A stretch of DNA of 64,000 nucleotides from Acutalibacter sp. GTDB taxonomy: Bacteria > Bacillota > Clostridia > Oscillospirales > Acutalibacteraceae. How positions within the stretch are numbered: position 1 is the stretch's first letter; every line of letters begins with the position of its first letter. Below the pieces are notes generated by a model, which searched no databases, was not told the DNA's origin, and saw only the letters and a program-made list of their open reading frames with translations. The translations under genes and the position numbers were made by a program. The DNA lies in NCBI GenBank assembly GCA_020025775.1, contig JAHHRN010000006.1, forward strand, positions 62,001 to 126,000, read 5' to 3'. Shown here in pieces: positions 57,774-64,000 of the stretch.

Positions 57774-57806
57774 AAAAGGAGCTGTTTAAAACAGCTCCTT
57801 TTTTTA
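57774..57806. terminator. Bidirectional terminator
   Basis: AAAAAGGAGCTGT pairs with ACAGCTCCTTTTT around a short T/A loop (57774-57805), with A- and T-runs on both sides. It serves rnhA and pyk. Confidence 0.9.
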
Positions 57807-57810
57807 TACT

Positions 57811-59232
57811 TTAGGAAAGCTTTTCAACCTTTAACATATTCGTGGTGCCGGAAATGCCTAAGGGGATGCCGGCGGTGATGACCACAATATCCTCTTTGCC
57901 GACAAGCTCGGCTTTTTGGGCAATCTCCACAGCGTGAGAGAAGAGTTCATCGGTGTTTTTCTTTTCCTCACACAGCAGCGGCACGATACCCCAGGAAAGA
58001 TTCATCTGTCTGCACACAGCAGAGCTTGTGGAGCAGCCGATAATCATGCACTGCGGACGGTGTTTGGAAATCATACGAGCCGTAGAGCCGCTTTTGGTTA
58101 CAGTCAAAATCGCCTTGGCTTCCAAATCATGTGCAGTTGTAACGGTCGCATGGGAAATCGCATTGGTAATGCTCTGGTTATCATCGAAATTCGCCATTTT
58201 GAAACGGCGTGCATAGTTGATATGCTGTTCGGTATTTTCCGCAATTCTGACCATGGTTTGGAGAGCTTCTACAGGATGTGTACCTGCTGCGGTTTCGCCC
58301 GAAAGCATGGTAGCGGAGGTGCCGTCATAAATCGCGTTTGCAACGTCGGTCACCTCTGCTCGGGTTGGTACGGGATTATAAATCATGGATTCGAGCATCT
58401 GGGTTGCGGTGATAACTTGCTTGCCTGCCTGATAGGCTTTTTTGATAATATCCTTTTGCAGTGCCGGAATTTCTTCAAAGGGCACTTCTACGCCGAGGTC
58501 GCCACGGGCAACCATAACGCCGTCGGCTTCTTCCAAAATTTCATCCAAGTTATGGACGCCGTCCATATTCTCAATTTTCGCAATAATACGTACATTGCCC
58601 CAGCCGAGTGCCTTGGTGAATTTGCGAAGATAGGCAACATCTGCCGCGGAACGTACGAAGGATGCCGCGATAAAATCAAAACCTAAACGTGCACCGACCT
58701 CGAGATCAGACATATCCTGCTCAGAAAGATAGGGCATGGAAAGAGTTACGCCAGGGACGTTGACGCCCTTACGGTCGGAAAGCATACCGCCGTCGGTCAC
58801 CTCGCAGGTGATTTCTGTATTTTCGATTTTTTGAACGCGCATGGCAACCAAGCCGTCATTGATTAAAATCTTTGTGCCAACCGATACATCGAACGGCAGG
58901 CCTTTATAAGAAACGGATGCGATTTTATCGGTGCAGGGAACGGAACGAGTGGTTAAAACATAGGTATCGCCAGTTTTAACTTCAACAGGTTCGCCGTTTT
59001 GGAATACGCCCAAACGGATTTCCGGCCCACGGGTATCAAGCATGGTCGCAATCGGTAAATCCAACTTTTCTCTGGTTTGCTCTACAGCACGGAAGCGTTC
59101 TTCATGCGCCTTATAATCACCGTGAGAAAAATTAAAACGTGCTACGTTCATGCCCGAAAGCATGAGCTGTTCCAAAACGCCTTCGCGGTCTGTCGCTGGT
59201 CCCAATGTGCAAATAATCTTTGTTTTACGCAT
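57811..59232 (-). CDS. pyk: Pyruvate kinase
   Basis: This 473-residue enzyme makes ATP and pyruvate from phosphoenolpyruvate and ADP in glycolysis. MRKTKIICTLGPATD at the start, NVARFNFSHGDY, the substrate loop IAKIENMDGV, DGVMVARGDLGVE, and TATQMLESM are hallmark motifs. The usual alpha/beta C-terminal domain is present, but no extra PEP-utiliser-like domain. ATG 59232 follows AAAAGGAG at a ten-base spacing; a longer frame to 59271 is unlikely. A promoter with tandem TTGACA elements lies upstream. Confidence 0.95.
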   Translation of the reverse strand: MRKTKIICTLGPATDREGVLEQLMLSGMNVARFNFSHGDYKAHEERFRAVEQTREKLDLPIATMLDTRGPEIRLGVFQNGEPVEVKTGDTYVLTTRSVPCTDKIASVSYKGLPFDVSVGTKILINDGLVAMRVQKIENTEITCEVTDGGMLSDRKGVNVPGVTLSMPYLSEQDMSDLEVGARLGFDFIAASFVRSAADVAYLRKFTKALGWGNVRIIAKIENMDGVHNLDEILEEADGVMVARGDLGVEVPFEEIPALQKDIIKKAYQAGKQVITATQMLESMIYNPVPTRAEVTDVANAIYDGTSATMLSGETAAGTHPVEALQTMVRIAENTEQHINYARRFKMANFDDNQSITNAISHATVTTAHDLEAKAILTVTKSGSTARMISKHRPQCMIIGCSTSSAVCRQMNLSWGIVPLLCEEKKNTDELFSHAVEIAQKAELVGKEDIVVITAGIPLGISGTTNMLKVEKLS

Positions 59233-59272
59233 CCTATTTATGCTCCTTTTTTGTTTATGAAAACTTTTCACG

Positions 59273-59306
59273 ACTATAAGATAATCTATTATTTGTCAAA
59301 TGTCAA
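59273..59306 (-). promoter_or_regulatory. pyk promoter region
   Basis: Two TTGACA -35 elements lie seven bases apart on the minus strand (59306-59301 and 59299-59294). The first is 17 bases from TATCTT (59283-59278); the second is 15 bases from TATAGT (59278-59273). Confidence 0.6.
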
Positions 59307-59386
59307 TAGACTGTTTCGGTTTTAGTTTATGTAATTTTCGCGGGCTTTTTCCGTCCTTTTTGAGGTTCTAAAAACTTATGAAAGAT

Positions 59387-59422
59387 AGAAAAAAGCCGCC
59401 TGCAAAACTGCAAGCGGCTTTT
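59387..59422 (-). terminator. GH27 gene terminator
   Basis: AAAAGCCGCCTGCA (59391-59404) pairs with TGCAAGCGGCTTTT (59409-59422) with one mismatch; A-run at the left gives minus-strand Us. Confidence 0.88.
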
Positions 59423-59446
59423 CTGAAATTCTGTTATAAATTCTGC

Positions 59447-61165
59447 TTATTTTGCACGAACGCGGTACACTTTTACGCCGTGAGAAGGCACAAGCGCACG
59501 AACGGTATCGGCGGTTTCACCGGTGACGCCGTCCCAAAGCTCTTCAAAGATATAAGCATTGGTATGCGGTAAGCCGGAGAAGACTTCGTTTGCAACAGAC
59601 TGCAAAGAAACTTGCATTTCGGTTGCGTTGAGTCCCTTATTGAAAAGGCAGACTGCCACTTCATGATTTTCAAGCGGCTTTACCAAAATGTCGCTGATAG
59701 CGTTGGTTTTTACGCGGCGGCACGGGCAGCATCTCTTATCCTGGTCGATAGCCAGAAGCTTTTGGTTGGTGAGAATCTTTAAAACTTCGTTGTTCTCATC
59801 CTTTGTGCCGTCCGCTTTTATGAAGGTACGAATATCGTTACCCAAAACGAGCGGTGCAGCCATCATGCACCAAAGGCTGAAATGCGATTTATTTTCTTCT
59901 AAGGTCAAATTGCCGTTGCCGACCTCGAGCATATCGGGGTCATTGTATGCGCCTACGCCTGCATGCGCATAGAGGCGAACGTTGCGCTCGTAAATTGCCA
60001 ATACAGAAGCCCAGAACGCCTTAATATCCGGCGTAGTACGCCAAAGGTTACCAGCTTCTCTGCCCCATTTCCAAGGTTTATTGACGCCCCATTCGCAAAT
60101 GGAATAGACAATCGGTTTTTCGGGCTGACCGGTCTTTTCCGCCTGCAGCTTTGTGGCACGCTTTAACTCTTTACCCATATTGGTATACTGCTTTGCGGAG
60201 CTATCGAAGCGAGAGGCCAAGGGATTCTTGAGTTCTAAGGTGTTGTCGCCCTCTTGCAATTCCACCTGAACCTGCACTCTACCCTCTAAGGTCCATGCCT
60301 TAGTCGGCGGGAAATCAACAGGATATACGTTCTTCTTGTTAACCGTAAGCTCGGCATATTTCGAAACGGGCTTTGCCTTGCGGTACACAATCGTTATAAC
60401 ATATTCACCGGCTTTGGGCACCTGAACAAAGCTGAAGCGAATAGCACCGAGGTTGCTGTCGAGGTGACCGATGTAAGAACCGTTGGAATCGTTCATCACC
60501 TTTGCTTCACCGTAAAGCTCTGCATCTTCGGCTTCCAAAACGATTTCGGATTCTAAATTATCGCCGGTAATAATGAGTTTATCGACAATGGGTGCCGTGG
60601 TCGGGATTGCCTCGTTGTGGCAGAAATCGTATTTAAAATATTCAATACCCCACTCGGCAAAGGTCTCTGCATCAATGCGTTCATGACCTAAGGATGCTGG
60701 TAAATCTTCGCAGGTCAAGGTACCGTTGGAAGAATAAATACCCACCTTAAAGCCTTTTTCATTCACACGCTGTACCAAAGCGGGAATACCGCTCGGGAAA
60801 GTATGTAAATCGCCCTGTAATTTGCCGTCCTTATCGCGCATGGAGCTCTGCCAGCAGTCATCTAAGTTGATGTACTGATAGCCAGCATCCAAAAGGCCGC
60901 TGGTTTTCATAGCATCGGCGATTTCCAAAATCAAATCCTCGCTGATGTGATTACGGAACGCGTTCCAGCTGGACCAGCCCATAGGCGGTGTAAGCGCCAC
61001 ACCGTTGTCGTAAGAATGTAAGGAATTCATATGCACATCGGCTTTGGAAAGCGCTTTTTTGATTTCGCAGCGAGGGCAGATGTTTTTCTTTTTGAGTGTT
61101 GCCCCAACTGCGGCGGCTGCACCTGCAGCACCGAGTACCGCAAGCGGTATAATTTTATCGAGCAT
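59447..61165 (-). CDS. GH27 alpha-galactosidase-like enzyme with inserted carbohydrate-binding domain
   Basis: The 572-residue enzyme has a short hydrophobic N-terminal segment (residues 5-24, possible anchor), then a GH27 barrel. TPPMGWSSWNAF and LDDCWQ are typical. The nucleophile is D180 in YFKYDFCH, and NDPDML has the acid/base (D409/D411). Between residues about 208 and 300 an EAEDAELYG... domain resembling CBM35/CBM6 is inserted in the barrel. GH27 includes alpha-galactosidase and alpha-N-acetylgalactosaminidase. Anchoring on the outer face is possible. An ispH/rpsA terminator lies 19 bases before the start, so expression may depend on read-through. ATG 61165 follows AAGGA. Confidence 0.9.
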   Translation of the reverse strand: MLDKIIPLAVLGAAGAAAAVGATLKKKNICPRCEIKKALSKADVHMNSLHSYDNGVALTPPMGWSSWNAFRNHISEDLILEIADAMKTSGLLDAGYQYINLDDCWQSSMRDKDGKLQGDLHTFPSGIPALVQRVNEKGFKVGIYSSNGTLTCEDLPASLGHERIDAETFAEWGIEYFKYDFCHNEAIPTTAPIVDKLIITGDNLESEIVLEAEDAELYGEAKVMNDSNGSYIGHLDSNLGAIRFSFVQVPKAGEYVITIVYRKAKPVSKYAELTVNKKNVYPVDFPPTKAWTLEGRVQVQVELQEGDNTLELKNPLASRFDSSAKQYTNMGKELKRATKLQAEKTGQPEKPIVYSICEWGVNKPWKWGREAGNLWRTTPDIKAFWASVLAIYERNVRLYAHAGVGAYNDPDMLEVGNGNLTLEENKSHFSLWCMMAAPLVLGNDIRTFIKADGTKDENNEVLKILTNQKLLAIDQDKRCCPCRRVKTNAISDILVKPLENHEVAVCLFNKGLNATEMQVSLQSVANEVFSGLPHTNAYIFEELWDGVTGETADTVRALVPSHGVKVYRVRAK

Positions 61166-61183
61166 AGCTAATCCTTCTTTCTT

Positions 61184-61216
61184 TTAAAAAAGGGGCAAGT
61201 TTAAAAAACCTGCCCC
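61184..61216 (-). terminator. ispH-rpsA terminator
   Basis: GGGGCAAGTTT (61192-61202) pairs with AAACCTGCCCC (61206-61216) with one mismatch; minus-strand Us come from the A-run at 61185-61191. Confidence 0.85.
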
Positions 61217-61234
61217 AAATATTATTTGTTGTGC

Positions 61235-63235
61235 TTATTCAGCGTCAGCAGCTTCTTCAGCAGCTTCTTCAACCGGAGCTTCTAAGAGAGCCTTAATGGA
61301 AAGGCTTACGCGCTTCTTATCGAAGTCAACGTCTAAAAGCTTAACCTTTACTTCGTCGCCTACTTTAAGAACTTCAGCGGGAGAAGCAATGTGAGAGTAA
61401 GAAATCTCGGAGATGTGGATGAGGCCGTCAATGCCCGGTAAAATGTTTGCGAAAGCACCGAAGGTGGTAAGACCAACGATCTTTGCATCCATTACGGAGC
61501 CAACGGGATAATCTCTCTTAAGGATTTCCCACGGATTGTCCTCAGCCTTCTTGTAGCCAAGAGAAATCTTCTTGTTTTCCTTGTCGAGACCCTTGATGTA
61601 AACTTCAACGGTGTCGCCAACAGAAAGAACATCAGACGGATGCTTAATTCTGCTCCAGGAAAGTTCGGAAATATGAATCATGCCGTCAACGCCGCCGATG
61701 TCAACGAATGCACCGTAGCTGGTGAGAGAACGAACAGTACCCTGGTAGGTCTGGCCTTCCTCAGCCTGTGCCCAGAATGCTTCTTCAGCAGCATCTCTTG
61801 CCTCTTTGTAAGCTGCACGGATGGAGCCAACAACTCTTTTTCTTCTTCTGTCTACTTCAATAATCTTGAAGTTAACGGTCTTGCCAACCATTTCCTCTAA
61901 GGAATCGTTACGGCTAACCTTGGAAAGAGAAGCGGGGATGAATACGCGGATGCCGTTGTACTGAACGAAAAGGCCCTTGCCGTCGCCAACAACGCCGGTA
62001 ACCTTGCCTTCAACGATTTCATCGTTTTCATCAGCAAGCTCGTCCCAAGCTTTGATTGCGTCATAACGCTTTTTGGAAAGTGCCATAGTACCTTCCATAT
62101 CGTTTGTTTTCATGATGATGAGGTTTAATTCATCGCCGATTTTAACTTCCGAAGCCATGTCAACGGTAGGATCGTTGCTGTATTCGGATGCGGAAACATA
62201 ACCTGTGTGCTTTCTGCCGGTGATTTCAACTTGAATCTCGGTGGGGCTTACGGCTACAACATGGCCGACAACCTTCTGGTCACCGCTGGCATCTATATAT
62301 TCTTCAAGCATATCGGCAAAGCTGGTTGCTTCAGAAGACACTGCAGATTCCTCCTTTTCAACTAATTCTGCCTTTGTTTGCGTAAGATTTTCAGACATTG
62401 TTTTTAGTACCTCCTTAATTATACTGTCAGGCGTTGATGCGCCCGCAGTAACGCCGACGGTTTGAAACGCCGAAAGGTCAATGTCGGGTAACTCTTTCGC
62501 AGTTTCTATTAAAAAAGTCGGACAATTTTCTGCACATACCGCTTTGAGCTTCGCTGTGTTGGAGCTCTGCCTGCCGCCGATGATGATCATCGCGTCATTC
62601 ACTTTGGAAAGTTTTTGTGCTTCTTCCTGTCGTTCTTCCGTCGCACTACATATTGTATCAAAAATTACAGCGTTTGTATAGACTAATTTTATTTTTTTTA
62701 CGCATTTTTTAAAAGATTTTGTGCTAAAAGTGGTTTGCGAGACTAAAATCAGACCATTTTCATCTAAATTGGGGTGATTTTCGATGATTTCGAGAAGTTC
62801 CTCGTAAGAATTGAAGACATAAGATTTGCCATTGCAGTAGCTTCTGATAGCGATAACCTCCGGATGATTGGGGTCTCCGGCGATAAGTGTGACATTTTCG
62901 GGAGTCGATTCTTCCCGTACGATTTTATGGATTTTCGTTACAAAAGGACAGGTGGCATTAAACGTTTTAAACGGGAGAGATTTGATTTTCTCCTGCAGGT
63001 CCTTGGTGATACCGTGGGTACGCACCACGAGGGTTTCGTTTTCGGTGCATTCCTCTGGGGACTCAATCACGCGTACACCGTGTTTGGAAAAGCGCTCCAC
63101 GACCTGCGGATTGTGAATAATCGGGCCTAAGGTGCACGCCTTCTGCCCTTCTCGTACCATATTTTCTAAAGTATGTACAGCACGGTTCACGCCGAAGCAA
63201 AAGCCCGCCGTTTTCGCCAATGTTATTTTTTGCAA
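61235..63235 (-). CDS. ispH-rpsA: IspH-ribosomal protein S1 fusion
   Basis: The 666-residue product joins two proteins. Residues 1-279 are IspH (4-hydroxy-3-methylbut-2-enyl diphosphate reductase), with [4Fe-4S] ligands C13, C96 and C196 and active-site histidines H41, H74 and H124. It makes IPP/DMAPP in the MEP pathway. Residues 280-666 are ribosomal protein S1-like with four S1 RNA-binding domains (about 310-380, 390-465, 475-555, 560-640) and an acidic tail (AAEEAADAE). The fusion is known in Clostridia. The start is TTG 63235, with GGAGG seven bases before it; a TTG at 63250 lies in that site. Inside the frame AAGGAGGT (62416-62409) stands ten bases before ATG 62398, so S1 may also be made alone. 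Confidence 0.94.
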   Translation of the reverse strand: MQKITLAKTAGFCFGVNRAVHTLENMVREGQKACTLGPIIHNPQVVERFSKHGVRVIESPEECTENETLVVRTHGITKDLQEKIKSLPFKTFNATCPFVTKIHKIVREESTPENVTLIAGDPNHPEVIAIRSYCNGKSYVFNSYEELLEIIENHPNLDENGLILVSQTTFSTKSFKKCVKKIKLVYTNAVIFDTICSATEERQEEAQKLSKVNDAMIIIGGRQSSNTAKLKAVCAENCPTFLIETAKELPDIDLSAFQTVGVTAGASTPDSIIKEVLKTMSENLTQTKAELVEKEESAVSSEATSFADMLEEYIDASGDQKVVGHVVAVSPTEIQVEITGRKHTGYVSASEYSNDPTVDMASEVKIGDELNLIIMKTNDMEGTMALSKKRYDAIKAWDELADENDEIVEGKVTGVVGDGKGLFVQYNGIRVFIPASLSKVSRNDSLEEMVGKTVNFKIIEVDRRRKRVVGSIRAAYKEARDAAEEAFWAQAEEGQTYQGTVRSLTSYGAFVDIGGVDGMIHISELSWSRIKHPSDVLSVGDTVEVYIKGLDKENKKISLGYKKAEDNPWEILKRDYPVGSVMDAKIVGLTTFGAFANILPGIDGLIHISEISYSHIASPAEVLKVGDEVKVKLLDVDFDKKRVSLSIKALLEAPVEEAAEEAADAE
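62396..62416 (-). promoter_or_regulatory. Internal ribosome-binding site and start of the S1 half
   Basis: AAGGAGGT (62416-62409) encodes Lys-Glu-Val of the IspH end. Ten bases later ATG 62398 begins MSENLTQTKAEL, the probable S1 N-terminus of 387 residues. The position at the domain junction argues for real translation. Confidence 0.6.
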
Positions 63236-63867
63236 TGTCCTTCCTCCCAAAGTGCCGTGATGTCACCCATAATGCGGTGCGTCGCATCTTTTAATTCTCT
63301 GGATTTGCCTTCTTCGGTGAAACCGAACTCGGAGTTTTTAATGAGCTTACCGAAGCGAATGGTTAAATGTGTACCGTTTTTGTATTGGTCTTCTGTATAA
63401 ATCGAAACCGGAAGCACATCAGCGCCCGTTTGCTTGGCGATGAGAGCTGCGCCTGCCTTGCCGCGCATTGGCTTATATTCTTTGGAACGTGTGCCTTCGG
63501 GGAAGATACCTAAAACATAGCCTTTTTTAATGATTTTTTCCGCATATTCTACGGCACGCATATCACCCTTGCCGCGAATTACGGGGAAAGCGTTGAGCTT
63601 ACCCAAGAACCAGCCGAGTGCTTTATTCTCAAAAAGCTCCTCCTTTGCCATATAATGCACCGGAAATTTTACACCGCTGCCAAGCACGATGGGGTCAAAA
63701 TTGCTCATGTGGTTGCAGCAAATGATGAAGCCGCCCTCTTCCGGGATATTTTCCTTACCCACATAGGTGCAGGGGTGACAAATACGGTTCACCAAAACGG
63801 CGAGAGGCTTTAAGATATGATAGGTCTTATGGTCTTTCGGCTGACTAAAATCGAATTCTACGCTCAT
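63223..63867 (-). CDS. plsC: 1-acyl-sn-glycerol-3-phosphate acyltransferase
   Basis: The 214-residue acyltransferase shows motif I N52-H53-x4-D58 (CNHMSNFD), motif II near KGDMRAVEY and motif III FPEGTRS. It converts lysophosphatidate to phosphatidate at the membrane for phospholipid synthesis. It starts 2 bases after the cytidylate kinase stop and its end overlaps the start of ispH/rpsA by 13 bases, so the three genes are translationally coupled. This cmk-plsC-ispH order is common in Clostridia. ATG 63867 has AAGGAG. Confidence 0.94.
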   Translation of the reverse strand: MSVEFDFSQPKDHKTYHILKPLAVLVNRICHPCTYVGKENIPEEGGFIICCNHMSNFDPIVLGSGVKFPVHYMAKEELFENKALGWFLGKLNAFPVIRGKGDMRAVEYAEKIIKKGYVLGIFPEGTRSKEYKPMRGKAGAALIAKQTGADVLPVSIYTEDQYKNGTHLTIRFGKLIKNSEFGFTEEGKSRELKDATHRIMGDITALWEEGHCKK

Positions 63868-63869
63868 GT

Positions 63870-64000
63870 TTATAGGTTCTCCTTTATTGTATCTATAATT
63901 GCCGCGATAGATTCCTCAAGGGAAAGGGTCGTGGTATTGACTAAAATGCTGTCCTCTGCCGGTTTTAAGGGCGCAACAGCGCGGTGTGAATCGTCATAAT
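63870..64000 (-). CDS. cmk: Cytidylate kinase (C-terminal end, cut by right edge)
   Basis: The last 43 residues are visible: YDDSHRAVAPLKPAEDS followed by ILVNTTTLSLEE and a C-terminal helix. This is the end of cytidylate kinase, which phosphorylates CMP/dCMP for nucleotide pools (the DSxRxxAPLKPAxDA motif). The stop codon lies at 63870-63872. It is the first visible gene of the cmk-plsC-ispH/rpsA operon and continues beyond the window. Confidence 0.88.
   Translation of the reverse strand, partial: YDDSHRAVAPLKPAEDSILVNTTTLSLEESIAAIIDTIKENL

Noticed and set aside
1..64000. Insertion sequences, prophage or integrase attachment at the tRNA genes
   Set aside because: No transposase, integrase or repeated tRNA end was seen next to tRNA-Ser or tRNA-Leu.

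Overview
This 64 kb chromosomal window comes from an anaerobic, low-to-mid GC Gram-positive bacterium of the Clostridia (probably a gut Oscillospiraceae or Lachnospiraceae-like lineage). The evidence is strong Shine-Dalgarno sites before almost every gene and frequent TTG/GTG starts. Further signs are an LPXTG-type surface protein, a lipoteichoic acid synthase-like enzyme, an electron-bifurcating-hydrogenase type NuoE/NuoF pair, QueH, and the Clostridia-type IspH-ribosomal protein S1 fusion. I see no phage, insertion sequence, plasmid gene or CRISPR array. The species cannot be fixed from the sequence alone.

Layout. 1-2.2 kb: start of a hydrogenase/NADH dehydrogenase operon that runs off the left edge. 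2.4-4.1 kb: tRNA-Ser(CGA) and a MATE exporter. 4.2-13.2 kb: one 2981-residue sortase-anchored protein built of Ig-like repeats. 13.4-19.6 kb: RecQ, a nitroreductase, a short UvrA paralogue, and a cation/proton antiporter behind a fluoride riboswitch. 19.7-22.9 kb: a sialic acid operon (lyase, sodium symporter, YhcH-type anomerase) with a structured leader. 23.1-30.2 kb: a dipeptidase, a cytosolic sulfatase with a GPH sugar symporter, and a radical SAM/deformylase/macro-domain cluster. 30.3-37.7 kb: a HAD phosphatase, a GH31 glycosidase, a membrane-tethered sialidase and a GH3 glycosidase. 37.8-40.1 kb: a PadR-controlled set with a small exported cysteine-rich protein, followed by decayed gene remnants. 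40.1-43.2 kb: a TetR regulator with a CDF metal exporter, then PRPP synthase. 43.2-48.2 kb: a small membrane protein, QueH, an SDR, and an amino acid ABC importer. 48.3-53.5 kb: a polysaccharide deacetylase, an FRG-domain protein, a small Xre regulator, an LTA synthase-like enzyme and a FliB-like protein. 53.8-64 kb: tRNA-Leu(CAA), xth-folC, NagD-like HAD, RNase HI, pyruvate kinase, GH27, and the cmk-plsC-ispH/rpsA cluster.

How the genes fit together. A theme of host-glycan use runs through the window. A membrane-tethered sialidase releases sialic acid. A sodium:solute symporter, an anomerase and N-acetylneuraminate lyase can take it up and open it. A sulfatase/GPH pair and GH31, GH3 and GH27 enzymes could handle the rest of mucin-like or dietary glycans. 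The giant Ig-repeat protein could attach the cell to a surface. The other genes are mostly housekeeping: folate, PRPP, isoprenoid and phospholipid synthesis, translation, DNA repair, amino acid import and cell wall.

The observations I find most worth checking are: a strong internal ribosome-binding site at the IspH/S1 junction; a possible three-way-junction leader RNA ahead of the sialic acid operon; a palindrome plus phased repeats at the amino acid importer promoter; the PadR/HAAS/secreted-protein trio; and a multi-pass membrane sialidase. I found no system I could call wholly new.
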